From Oscillospiraceae bacterium (GTDB lineage: Bacteria; Bacillota; Clostridia; Oscillospirales; Oscillospiraceae): a DNA stretch of 51,846 nucleotides. Positions 1 to 7,021 of this stretch are shown piece by piece. The position numbers were made by a program, and so were the translations under genes. The stretch spans positions 1-51,846 of the forward strand of contig CACWLG010000016.1 of NCBI GenBank assembly GCA_902761635.1, given 5' to 3'. Positions within the stretch are counted from its first letter, which is position 1. Each line of letters opens with the position of its first letter. The notes beneath the pieces were generated by a model. It did not search any database. It saw nothing but the letters and a program-made list of their open reading frames with translations, and had not been told where the DNA came from.

Positions 1-166
1 GCTGACTCCGGTCGGGCTACGCCCTCCCTCCATCAACAGCTAACGCGCTCATCTTTCAAACTCAATCTCTTGGTCTCACATCATTGACAAACGTACATTT
101 TGCGGAAAATCCATGCATAATGCGTGAATAACGCTGCCCGCGTCCAAACTTTTTTCCGCAGGGGCC

Positions 167-195
167 TTGCGATCGTTGATCAGATCCTTTACAAT
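167..195 (+). promoter_or_regulatory. Sigma-A-type promoter for the DUF3006 gene
   Basis: A -35 box TTGCGA (167-172) and a -10 box TACAAT (190-195) are separated by exactly 17 bp, about 40 bp before the start codon at 235. Bases 1-166 contain no gene I can support. Confidence 0.6.
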
Positions 196-234
196 AGAAG
201 CACGGAAATCCGAAAAAGAGGAGGAGGCAACGCC

Positions 235-402
235 ATGGAGACCAAAACCTACATCGTTGACCGCATTGACGGAGACTATGCCTGGCTCACATGCACGAGC
301 AAGCAGGAGGAGCCGTACTTCATCGCCCGGGCTCTGCTGCCGATGGATGCCGACGAGGGCAGCAAACTCAAATTTGAAAACTTCCAGTTCGAGCTTCTTT
401 GA
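235..402 (+). CDS. DUF3006 family small protein
   Basis: A 55-residue acidic protein starting METKTYIVDRIDGDYAW. The pattern of a short 'VDRIDGdyAvL' beta-strand start, a central aromatic 'PYFIARALLP' stretch and an acidic 'DADEGSKLKF' tail matches the DUF3006 family, whose function is unknown. The start at 235 follows a strong SD (GAGGAGG, 9 nt upstream); an upstream in-frame ATG at 124 has no SD and lies before the predicted -10 box. No membrane segment or signal peptide is visible, so it should be cytoplasmic. It is followed by the isomerase gene, which has its own candidate promoter, so the two need not be co-transcribed. Confidence 0.75.
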   Translation: METKTYIVDRIDGDYAWLTCTSKQEEPYFIARALLPMDADEGSKLKFENFQFELL

Positions 403-453
403 CGCGCACGGCGATTGGTTCAGCGTTTCCCGAAAAAAGCCCGAAGCGGACGG

Positions 454-482
454 TTGTCCTTTCGGGAAAAATGTGATAGACT
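454..482 (+). promoter_or_regulatory. Candidate promoter for the RpiB-like gene
   Basis: TTGTCC (454-459) and TAGACT (477-482) are 17 bp apart, 34 bp before the start codon. The -35 region lies inside a CCCGAA...TTCGGG hairpin (440-466), so it may be structurally constrained. Confidence 0.4.
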
Positions 483-515
483 GGTTATAACCTGATACAG
501 AAAGGATCAAGCACT

Positions 516-1148
516 ATGAAAATCGCCCTCATCAATGAAAACAGCCAGGCCGCGAAAAACAGCCTGATCGAAGAGACCCTGCGCAAGGTCGTGGAGCCCA
601 TGGGCCACACGGTCGTCAACTACGGCATGTACGCGGCGGACGACGCCTGCCAGCTCACCTATGTGCAGTGCGGGCTTTTAGCCTCCATCCTGCTCAGCAC
701 TGGCGCTGCCGATTATGTGGTCACCGGCTGCGGCACCGGCGAGGGCGCCATGCTCGCCTGCAACAGCTTCCCCGGCGTGATCTGCGGCCACCTGGTCGAT
801 CCCTCCGACGGCTACATGTTCGCCCAGATCAACGACGGCAACTGCGTCGCCCTGCCCTTTGCCAAGGACTTCGGCTGGGGCGCCGAGCTCAAGCTGGAGA
901 TGATCTTCCGCCAGCTCTTCGGCTTCGGCCACGGCAACGGCTACCCCAAGGAGCGCGTCGTGCCCGAGCAGCGCAACAAGAAGATCCTCGACGGCGTGAA
1001 GGCCCTCACCTACCGCCCGCTGCTGGACATCCTGAAGGACCTGGACCGTGACTTTGTCAAAGGCACCATCGGCGGGGCGCACTTCGCCGAACTCTTCTAT
1101 CCCGCCTGCCAGGACGAGGCCATTGCGGCGTTCCTGAAGAGCCTGTAA
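516..1148 (+). CDS. RpiB/LacA/LacB family sugar-phosphate isomerase
   Basis: A 210-residue protein with the aldose-ketose isomerase fold of the RpiB/LacAB family. It shows the N-terminal 'KIALINENS' strand, the family's signature loop 'VTGCGTGEGAMLACNSFPG' (about residues 69-87) with the catalytic-type Cys, and 'NDGNCVALPFAKDFG' further on. Canonical RpiB is about 150 residues; this one has a C-terminal extension of roughly 60 residues, so it belongs to the longer subgroup whose exact substrate is not established. Ribose-5-phosphate or another sugar phosphate is possible. SD AGAAAGG precedes the ATG. It is monocistronic as far as visible and cytosolic. No sugar-transport gene lies beside it to suggest a substrate. 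Confidence 0.82.
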   Translation: MKIALINENSQAAKNSLIEETLRKVVEPMGHTVVNYGMYAADDACQLTYVQCGLLASILLSTGAADYVVTGCGTGEGAMLACNSFPGVICGHLVDPSDGYMFAQINDGNCVALPFAKDFGWGAELKLEMIFRQLFGFGHGNGYPKERVVPEQRNKKILDGVKALTYRPLLDILKDLDRDFVKGTIGGAHFAELFYPACQDEAIAAFLKSL

Positions 1149-1169
1149 AAAAAGGGGATAACGGATATC

Positions 1170-1202
1170 AAAAATGCGGAACAGTCCTGTGGCTGTTCCG
1201 CA
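1170..1202 (-). terminator. Intrinsic terminator of the SASP gene
   Basis: Perfect 10-bp inverted repeat TGCGGAACAG/CTGTTCCGCA (1175-1202, 8-nt loop). On the minus strand it is followed by a run of five T (1170-1174), so it terminates the SASP gene; on the plus strand there is no T run. Confidence 0.8.
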
Positions 1203-1218
1203 TCCGCTTTGTCCGGGC

Positions 1219-1419
1219 TTACTTCATGCCGTTTTCGTAGGCCTCGATCATCTTCTTGACCATCTGGCCGCCGACAGAGCCGGCCTGACGGCTGGTGAGC
1301 TCACCGTTATAGCCGCTCTTGAGATTGACGCCAACCTCTGCCGCGGCCTCCATCTTGAACTTATCCATGGCCTCGCGGGCAGCGGGATTGACCAGGTGAT
1401 TACTGGTGTTGGTAGACAT
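1219..1419 (-). CDS. Alpha/beta-type small acid-soluble spore protein
   Basis: A 66-residue protein with the defining SASP features. Residues 22-40 contain the germination-protease-type region (AAAEVGVNLKSGYNG), followed by the DNA-binding helix signature 'GELTSRQAGSVGGQMVKKMIE'. Proteins of this family coat DNA in the forespore, switching it to an A-like form that resists UV and wet heat, and are degraded by GPR at germination. SD AAAGGAGATGG precedes the ATG. A terminator follows it directly, so it is transcribed alone. A sigma-G promoter was sought upstream (1420-1520) but nothing convincing was found. With SpoVAD/SpoVAE at 20 kb it supports a sporulating host. Confidence 0.93.
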   Translation of the reverse strand: MSTNTSNHLVNPAAREAMDKFKMEAAAEVGVNLKSGYNGELTSRQAGSVGGQMVKKMIEAYENGMK

Positions 1420-1524
1420 GCTTCCATCTCCTTTATCTTCATTTGGGACTCGATCGCCCGAAGATATCTTTTGCCGGATCGGACGCGATATGCACCGGCG
1501 CGTTTTGAATTATTTGACAGCAAA

Positions 1525-2190
1525 TTATAATGCTTCCCTTGTCACGGGGCGACCGCAGACGATGTTCAGGTTCCCGTTGCGGCAGCGCAGCTCGTCGAGG
1601 AAGGCCTTGAGCCGGTGCTCGTCCCTGAGCACCACGCGGTACTCCAGCTCATAGAGCGTTCCCATGTTGCTGGTCCTGACGCGCTCAAGCTCGGCCGAGG
1701 CGGTGTACTGACGGAAGAGATCGTCAAAGAGCCCGTCGTAATCCTGGCTCTCGCCGATCGTGATTTTGAGCGTGCGCACGTTCTCAGCCCCCGCGCCGAA
1801 GCGCAGCGCCTGCAGCAGCAGGAGGAAGGCCGCCATGATCGCAAAGAACAAAAGCGCCGCCGCGGCGTAGCCCATACCGGTGGCAAGGCCGATGGCCATG
1901 GCGAGGAAGATGAGGCTGATCTCCCGGGCCGTGCCCGAGGCGGAGCGAAAGCGCACCAGCCCGAAGGCCCCGGCCACCGCGACGCCGGCGCCGATGTTGC
2001 CGTTTACGAGCATGATGATGAGCTGCACCACCGCCGGCAGCATGGCCAGGGCGATGGCGAAGCTCTGGGAGCTCTTCTCCCGGAACTGACTGAGAAGCGC
2101 CGTCAGCACGCCGAGGGCAAGGCTCACGCCCGTGCAGAGGAGAAAGGCCGTCAGGGTGATTTCCGAGGACTGAATGATCGTGTCAAGCAT
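1525..2190 (-). CDS. DUF4956 membrane protein, partner of polyphosphate polymerase
   Basis: A 221-residue protein. About residues 14-130 hold four hydrophobic segments, including the family's conserved 'GAFGLVRFRSASGTAREISLIF' region (about 74-95); a soluble C-terminal domain (about 135-221) follows. This matches DUF4956. Its start overlaps the end of the VTC-domain gene by 8 nt, so the two are translationally coupled. DUF4956 genes are often paired with VTC-domain polyphosphate polymerases. I infer a membrane channel or scaffold that couples chain synthesis to the membrane, as the SPX/VTC membrane subunits do in yeast. No experimental function is known to me for this subgroup. Confidence 0.85.
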   Translation of the reverse strand: MLDTIIQSSEITLTAFLLCTGVSLALGVLTALLSQFREKSSQSFAIALAMLPAVVQLIIMLVNGNIGAGVAVAGAFGLVRFRSASGTAREISLIFLAMAIGLATGMGYAAAALLFFAIMAAFLLLLQALRFGAGAENVRTLKITIGESQDYDGLFDDLFRQYTASAELERVRTSNMGTLYELEYRVVLRDEHRLKAFLDELRCRNGNLNIVCGRPVTREAL

Positions 2191-2917
2191 AGTGTCTGAC
2201 CTCCTGCCAGTAATTGCCGTAGGTGGGCGCCTGACCCATCAGGGCTTTGTAATAGGTGCCGTATTTGGAAAAGGACGCGGGGCGCACCCCGTTTTCGCTC
2301 AAAAGCCGCGCAAGCCACAAGGGCGCGCCGCCAGTGAACTTGAGCTCCATGAGGATCGCGTCCCGGGGCAAAATCAGCTCGCCGAAGTCCCCGGCGCGCA
2401 GGTCGAGCTCCCAGTTTCGCGCCCGGAGCTTCGTGTCGAAGGTGATGCGCAGCTCCGGGTCCTCGATGCCTGACCAGGCCTCGCGGTCATAGCCGATGAA
2501 GGCGGCGGGCTGAGGCTTCCAGGTATGGAGGAACCAGTTGATCTCCCGGCTGATCTGATCGTCCCGGCACAGTCTCCCGGTGCAGACGCACGCGGCTGCC
2601 TGGGCGGCGTTCACCGTCACGCGGCGCTTGTAGACTACGCCGTCGAATTTCTTTTTGAGTTCGACAAAGGCCGTGTCCCGGCTGCCCGGCACACCGTAGC
2701 TGCGCAGGCGGAGCTTTTCCTTGTAGACAGGCTTGGCCAGGGAGTTTCGCACGATGGCGAAATCCGGGGTGTCGCAGTAGATACTGCAGATCGTATAGCG
2801 GCTGTAAGCATCGGGTTTGACCCGGGACGCCATGCCGCGGCGCAGGGCCTCGTATTGTGAGGGCGTGAGCAGGTATTTCTGCTCAACGCGCTGAAAGCTG
2901 TTCTGTATGCTGCTCAT
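2183..2917 (-). CDS. Polyphosphate polymerase domain (VTC) protein
   Basis: A 244-residue protein filling the VTC/CYTH-like tunnel fold. Visible catalytic-tunnel residues are 'VEQKYLL' (E-x-K near residue 10), 'KLRLRSYG' (basic pair), 'FVELKKK', 'VYKRRV', 'RITFDTKLRARN' and 'ILMELKF', the alternating Glu/Lys/Arg pattern that holds triphosphate, chain and metal. The family makes inorganic polyphosphate from ATP. The start at 2917 is chosen because AAAGGAGA lies 8 nt upstream; the frame is open to 3070 without another SD. The gene is first in a two-gene operon with the DUF4956 membrane protein. No exopolyphosphatase is adjacent. Confidence 0.85.
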   Translation of the reverse strand: MSSIQNSFQRVEQKYLLTPSQYEALRRGMASRVKPDAYSRYTICSIYCDTPDFAIVRNSLAKPVYKEKLRLRSYGVPGSRDTAFVELKKKFDGVVYKRRVTVNAAQAAACVCTGRLCRDDQISREINWFLHTWKPQPAAFIGYDREAWSGIEDPELRITFDTKLRARNWELDLRAGDFGELILPRDAILMELKFTGGAPLWLARLLSENGVRPASFSKYGTYYKALMGQAPTYGNYWQEVRHYA

Positions 2918-3054
2918 CGTAGCTGTCTCCTTTCGCTCTTTGTCCGCTGTGGCTGTATCATAGCAGAGCGTGATGCCGTAAGTCTCCGAGAAACGGCGGC
3001 GAAATTTACGAAAATCATACGAAAGCCTTCCCGGGCCCGGCGTCCATTTGAGCC

Positions 3055-3083
3055 TTGACAGGACCTGCACTTTCCCTTACAAT
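3055..3083 (+). promoter_or_regulatory. Sigma-A promoter for the NSS transporter
   Basis: Consensus -35 TTGACA (3055-3060), 17-bp spacer, -10 TACAAT (3078-3083), 39 bp before the ATG at 3123. Confidence 0.75.
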
Positions 3084-3122
3084 GCTTTACATATCGACAA
3101 ATTATAAGGAGATCACATTTTT

Positions 3123-4523
3123 ATGGATAAGTCACGCGCACAGTGGAGCAGCCGCCTCGGCTTTATCCTGGCCGCTGCGGGCTCGGCCATCGGGCTCGGC
3201 AACATCTGGAAGTTCCCCGGCAGGGCCTTTGAGGGCGGCGGCGGGATCTACCTGCTCATCTATCTCGCCATGGTCATCTTCTTCGGCATCCCCCTGATGC
3301 TGACGGAGCTTGCCATCGGCAGGGCCAGCCAGGCAAACGTGGTCGGCGCCTTCCGGAAGCTCGGGCACAGGCGCTGGTCCTGGGTCGGCTGGGTCGGCGT
3401 GCTGGGCGCGTTCATCATCACCTGCTATTATTCCCATGTGGGCGGCTGGGTGCTGCGCTATGTCTTTGGCTACGCCATGGAAGCCCCGGCCATCTATGCC
3501 GATCCCCTGGGCTATTTCTATGCGACCCTCGGCCTCGGGGCGGACGGGAACACCTTCTTCCCCTGGGTGGCGGTCCTCTTTGCCGCGCTCTTCATGGCCC
3601 TCAACGCCGTCATCATCATCCGGGGCGTGGAGAGCGGGATCGAGCGCTTCAACAAGATCGGCATGCCCGCGCTCTTTGTGATCCTCGTCATCCTGCTGGT
3701 CCGCTCCCTGACGCTGCCCGGCGCGGAGGAGGGACTTCGCTACATGCTCTCCTTCGATACCGGCAAGCTGAGCTTTGACACTGTGCTCTCCGCCCTGGGG
3801 CAGGCCTTCTACTCTCTCTCCATCGGCATGGCGATCCTGATTACCTACGGCTCGTACCTGCCGAAAACGGAGAACCTCTCGAAAAACACGGTGCTCATCT
3901 GCGCGATGGACACCATGGTTGCCTTCCTCGCAGGCTTCATTATCGTCCCGGCGGTCTTTGCCACCCTGGGCGCCGACCATGTGGGCAAGGGCGGCGGCTT
4001 TGCGTTTGTGTCCCTTGCGGGCGTGTTTGAGATGATGCCGGGCGGCCGCCTCTTCGGCGTGCTGTTCTATGTGCTGCTCCTGTTTGCGGCGCTGACCTCC
4101 TGCATCTCGCTCATTGAAGGCATCGTTGCGTTTCTGACGGAGCACTTCGGCTGGGAGAGAAAGCGCACCACCATCGTCTCCTGCGCCGTCATGTTCCTGA
4201 TCGGCTGCCTCTACACCTGCACCCAGGCGGCCTACCCCCTCAAGGGCATCTGGCTTGACGCCGTGAACGGACTGAGCTTCCCGCCCTTCTGCGACGCGAT
4301 GGAGTACTTCACCGACCGCCTGCTGATCCCGATCTGCGCGCTGGGCTGCTGCCTCTTCGCGGGCTGGGTCTGGAAGCCGGAGAGCGTCATTGCCGAGGTT
4401 GAGCAGCACGGTGTCCGCTTCGGCCTCAAGCGGGTCTACGCCGTGCTCATCCGGTACATCGCCCCGCTTGCGATCCTGCTGATCCTGGCTCTGAGCATTC
4501 TGGGCGGCAAGACCTTCAGCTGA
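3123..4523 (+). CDS. Sodium-dependent transporter, neurotransmitter:sodium symporter family
   Basis: A 466-residue polytopic protein of the SNF/NSS family with LeuT fold and 11-12 predicted membrane helices. The TM1 signature 'GSAIGLGNIWKFPGRAFEGG' (about residues 21-40) carries the unwound region that binds Na+ and substrate; TM6 has 'ALGQAFYSLSIGMAILITYG'. Bacterial members import amino acids, often hydrophobic or aromatic ones, with Na+. The substrate cannot be assigned here. The ATG follows AAGGAG and a consensus promoter. It is monocistronic, and the closest downstream terminator-like hairpin is at 4709-4739. It lies near an aromatic amino-acid operon, which is suggestive but not evidence for an aromatic substrate. 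Confidence 0.88.
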   Translation: MDKSRAQWSSRLGFILAAAGSAIGLGNIWKFPGRAFEGGGGIYLLIYLAMVIFFGIPLMLTELAIGRASQANVVGAFRKLGHRRWSWVGWVGVLGAFIITCYYSHVGGWVLRYVFGYAMEAPAIYADPLGYFYATLGLGADGNTFFPWVAVLFAALFMALNAVIIIRGVESGIERFNKIGMPALFVILVILLVRSLTLPGAEEGLRYMLSFDTGKLSFDTVLSALGQAFYSLSIGMAILITYGSYLPKTENLSKNTVLICAMDTMVAFLAGFIIVPAVFATLGADHVGKGGGFAFVSLAGVFEMMPGGRLFGVLFYVLLLFAALTSCISLIEGIVAFLTEHFGWERKRTTIVSCAVMFLIGCLYTCTQAAYPLKGIWLDAVNGLSFPPFCDAMEYFTDRLLIPICALGCCLFAGWVWKPESVIAEVEQHGVRFGLKRVYAVLIRYIAPLAILLILALSILGGKTFS

Positions 4524-4580
4524 TCAAAAGAAAAAGGGACTGCCTCAAAACAAAGCAATCCCTGCATAAAAATAAATGCC

Positions 4581-4739
4581 GTAGGGGCCGACGGCCCAGG
4601 CCGGCCTCTCTTGCCAACAGGCCGCCGGTTATTTGACCGGCGGCCTGTTGGCAATTCACCTTCTGCCCTCATCGGCCCGCCGTTTCGCAGCATTCTGCGT
4701 TTTTCGGCGGGTCGATCTGAGGATCGACCCCTTTTTTTT
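4581..4739 (+). repeat. GC-rich palindromic (REP-like) block with terminator
   Basis: Composite of three palindromes. The first is GTAGGGGCCGACGGCCC-type sequence (4581-4605). The second is a perfect 19-bp inverted repeat with a 6-nt loop at 4611-4654 (arms start TTGCCAACAGGCC). The third is a nested hairpin 4676-4711 overlapping GGGTCGAT/ATCGACCC (4709-4730) followed by eight T. The last hairpin can act as a plus-strand terminator for the transporter. Related GTAGGGGCCG and GGATCGACCCC modules recur at 13903-14022, 26081-26100 and 28237-28261. Confidence 0.75.
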
Positions 4740-4747
4740 GCATCCAT

Positions 4748-5299
4748 TTACACGTATACTTGATTGATAACCTTCAAAGATATTTTTTCCCATTGAGGGT
4801 AATCCTTAAAAATGTCTTCATATGATCGTGTAAGAACTCCGCCTGGAATCTTACCTTCCGCTTTTGTTTTTTCTGAGTCGAAAGAGAAACATTTGAAATT
4901 ATCTCGTATACTAGGATTTGAAAAGTAGTCTGTATCAATCTTGGCCGATAGGAAATCAATTAGTTCTTCTACATAATCTTGCATTATCACTGCAACTGCA
5001 CCATATAAGTTGTTACGCCAAATATCACCTTGTTGGATTTCCTCTTTGGTATATTGTCGCCAAGACTTCTTTTGAGGTTGCAACATTGGACGTTCAACTA
5101 ATTGTATCAACTCCTTAAACGACAATTGCGGTATTAATTCAAATCCATTCTCTTGCCCCCAACCAAAATCATACAGCAATCTTTTGCGATATATCTCTCC
5201 TGTTTCAGTATTTATATAAAGATCATCTTCGTATTGTGAAAATACTGTTCCTTCATATTCAGGAGAGAAGTGAATTGTAATATAAAAATATCGTTTCAC
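4748..5299 (-). CDS. Hypothetical protein, AT-rich, unlike its neighbours
   Basis: About 183 residues; I do not recognise the family. The protein is soluble, with no signal peptide or membrane helix, and is rich in aromatic and acidic residues (VKRYFYITIHFSPEYEG at the N-terminus, 'WRQYTKEEIQQGDIWRNN' in the middle). It looks like a small beta/alpha cytosolic protein. Codon use is strongly AT-rich against the GC-rich neighbours, which suggests recent transfer. I chose the GTG at 5299 because GGAGGGAGAT sits just before it; the ATG at 5320 has no SD. Small orphan AT-rich genes of this size are sometimes stray immunity proteins, but nothing here shows that. It lies between a REP block and an AT-rich palindrome. 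Confidence 0.6.
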   Translation of the reverse strand: MKRYFYITIHFSPEYEGTVFSQYEDDLYINTETGEIYRKRLLYDFGWGQENGFELIPQLSFKELIQLVERPMLQPQKKSWRQYTKEEIQQGDIWRNNLYGAVAVIMQDYVEELIDFLSAKIDTDYFSNPSIRDNFKCFSFDSEKTKAEGKIPGGVLTRSYEDIFKDYPQWEKISLKVINQVYV

Positions 5300-5334
5300 A
5301 TCTCCCTCCAATCTCATCATACGTTTTGATACTA

Positions 5335-5364
5335 TTTCTCGATTAAATTTTTTTAATCAAGAAA
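5335..5364. terminator. AT-rich palindrome ending the aro operon
   Basis: Inverted repeat TTTCTCGATTAAA (5335-5347) and TTTAATCAAGAAA (5352-5364). It overlaps the aroQ stop codon. On the minus strand it gives a stem with A/T loop but no clear T run, so it is only a weak terminator candidate. Confidence 0.4.
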
Positions 5365-5802
5365 GCCGCAGTTCCCGAGGTATTCCTTCAAAAACAGAAT
5401 CGCCCGGCGGTAGCCCTCGAAGCCGAGGCCCATGTAGGTTTTGACGCAGGCCTTGCCCGCATAGGAGATCTGGCGGAAATCCTCCCGGCTTTTCACGTCC
5501 GAGATGTGCACCTCCACCGCCGGGATGGCCACGGCCTTGAGCGCGTCAAGGATGGCGACGCTGGTGTGGGTGTAGGCTGCGGGATTGATGACGATGCCGT
5601 CCGTATTCCCGTAAGCCTGCTGGATTCTGTCGACAAGGGCCCCCTCGTGGTTGGACTGAAACACCTCGACCTCGATGCCCTCGGCGGCACAGGTGTCGCG
5701 TATGAGCTTTTCAAGCGCCGCGTAGTCCTGCCTGCCGTAGATGTCCGGCTCCCGCAGGCCCAGCATGTTGAGGTTCGGCCCGTTGAGAACGAGAAGCTTC
5801 AT
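5353..5802 (-). CDS. aroQ: Type II 3-dehydroquinate dehydratase
   Basis: A 149-residue, full-length type II dehydroquinase, step 3 of the shikimate pathway (3-dehydroquinate to 3-dehydroshikimate). The start 'LLVLNGPNLNMLGLREPDIYG' contains the catalytic Tyr in IYG and the active-site Arg loop; 'INPAAYTHTSVAI' (about 77-89) and 'VEVHISD' (about 100-106, catalytic His) follow. It is the last gene of the aro operon and its ATG overlaps the aroE/K stop by 4 nt, so translation is coupled. The enzyme is a soluble dodecamer in the family. Confidence 0.95.
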   Translation of the reverse strand: MKLLVLNGPNLNMLGLREPDIYGRQDYAALEKLIRDTCAAEGIEVEVFQSNHEGALVDRIQQAYGNTDGIVINPAAYTHTSVAILDALKAVAIPAVEVHISDVKSREDFRQISYAGKACVKTYMGLGFEGYRRAILFLKEYLGNCGFLD

Positions 5803-7019
5803 CCGACCACCTCCAGGAGCTTATCCAGAGTCTCGGCAAGAGGCCCGTCGTTATCCACGGCGGCGTCGGCAAAGCGCTCATAGAGGGGTCTTCTCTTCTC
5901 ATAGAGCTCCCGGAGATCCGAGCGCAGGGAGATGGGGCGCCCCTCCTTCGGCAGGAGCGCGATGTCCCGGCGAATCCAGATCATCGTCCCGTTCTGGTGC
6001 AGCAGATCGTAGTTCTCCTCCCGCGTCACGCAGCCGCCGCCGGTGGAGATCACCGCGCCGGAGAGCTTGCCGAGCTCGCGCAGGACCGCGCTCTCGCGGG
6101 CGCGAAAGCCCTCCTCGCCCTCTTCGGCAAAGATCGCGGGGATGGTGCGGCCCGCCGCCTTTTCGATCTCGGCGTCCGCCTCATAGACCGGGCGCGAAAG
6201 CGCTTCGGCCAGGAGCCGGGCAAGGCTTGACTTGCCGCTGCCGGGCATGCCGATGAGGATGATGTTCTGCATGGATTTCGAGAGAGCCGCCGTGATGCGC
6301 TCCACCTCGGAATCGGCAATGCTGTCTCCCGTGAAGAGCTCGCTGCTCCGCCGTGCCTGGGCCACCAGCATCGTAAGGCCGGAGGCGCAGGGGATGCCCA
6401 GCTTCTCCGCCTGCAGGATCAGCGCCGTGCGGGCGGGGTTATACACAATGTCCAGCACCCCTTCGCATTGGGGAAAGGCCGTGAGATCCACCGCCGCGCT
6501 GCCGTTATTGGGATAGGTGCCGAGGGGGGTGGTGTTCACGATGATCTCGGCGTCCGCGTGGCGGTCGAGATTGTCGTAGTTGTCCGCGCCGCCGCGGGAA
6601 ATGACGGTCACGCTCCCGGCTTCGAGCCTGCGCAGGATGTAGCAGACAGACACGCTCGCCCCGCCGCTGCCGAGGACCAGCACCTTCTTCCCTTTCACCT
6701 TGATGCCGCTGAAGCGCACCAGGGTCTCAAAGCCGCAGGCGTCGGTATTGTCGCCGCAGATGCTCCCGTCGGGGCGGCGCACCAGGGTGTTGACGCTGCC
6801 GATGGCCCTGGCCGTGTCGGACAGCTCCGCGCAGTAGGGCAGCACGGTTTTTTTATAGGGGATCGTCACATTCAGGCCGCTCCAGTCCCCGCCGCGGAGA
6901 AAGGCGCCGACCTCCTCCGGCTCCCGCTCATAGAGCGTGTAGCTGTAATCGGCAAGCATTTTATGGATGGCCGGGGAATAGCTGTGGCCCAGCTTCCGGC
7001 CCAGAAGTCCGCACTGCAT
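5799..7019 (-). CDS. aroE-aroK: Fused shikimate dehydrogenase - shikimate kinase
   Basis: A 406-residue bifunctional protein. Residues 1-248 are AroE: shikimate-binding 'SYSP' (13-16), catalytic Lys in 'NVTIPYKK' (50-57), 'GSVNTL' (74-79), 'GDNTD' (89-93), and the NADP loop 'GSGGASVSV' (117-125). Residues 250-406 are a shikimate kinase: P-loop 'GMPGSGKSS' (257-265), Asp 282 in the shikimate site, Arg 306, 'STGGGC' (325-330), and lid 'EGRPIS'. The fusion joins two non-adjacent pathway steps, reduction of dehydroshikimate and phosphorylation of its product. It sits 2 nt after pheA and overlaps aroQ by 4 nt. Separate genes are the rule in most bacteria, but fusions like this occur in Clostridia. 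Confidence 0.93.
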   Translation of the reverse strand: MQCGLLGRKLGHSYSPAIHKMLADYSYTLYEREPEEVGAFLRGGDWSGLNVTIPYKKTVLPYCAELSDTARAIGSVNTLVRRPDGSICGDNTDACGFETLVRFSGIKVKGKKVLVLGSGGASVSVCYILRRLEAGSVTVISRGGADNYDNLDRHADAEIIVNTTPLGTYPNNGSAAVDLTAFPQCEGVLDIVYNPARTALILQAEKLGIPCASGLTMLVAQARRSSELFTGDSIADSEVERITAALSKSMQNIILIGMPGSGKSSLARLLAEALSRPVYEADAEIEKAAGRTIPAIFAEEGEEGFRARESAVLRELGKLSGAVISTGGGCVTREENYDLLHQNGTMIWIRRDIALLPKEGRPISLRSDLRELYEKRRPLYERFADAAVDNDGPLAETLDKLLEVVG

Positions 7020-7021
7020 CG

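Noticed and set aside
76-510. 144-codon minus-strand frame over the DUF3006 gene
   Set aside because: Shadow frame; the plus-strand gene has a promoter, SD and family match.
1420-1524. Sigma-G promoter for the SASP gene
   Set aside because: CAT-containing -10-like strings occur, but none has a matching -35 at the right distance.
3132-4409. 425-codon minus-strand frame opposite the transporter
   Set aside because: Shadow of a well-supported gene; product is His/Asp/Glu-rich low complexity.
4436-4747. Minus-strand frame of 103 codons over the transporter end and palindromes
   Set aside because: Encoded mostly by the palindromic block; product is Arg/Pro-rich with no SD.
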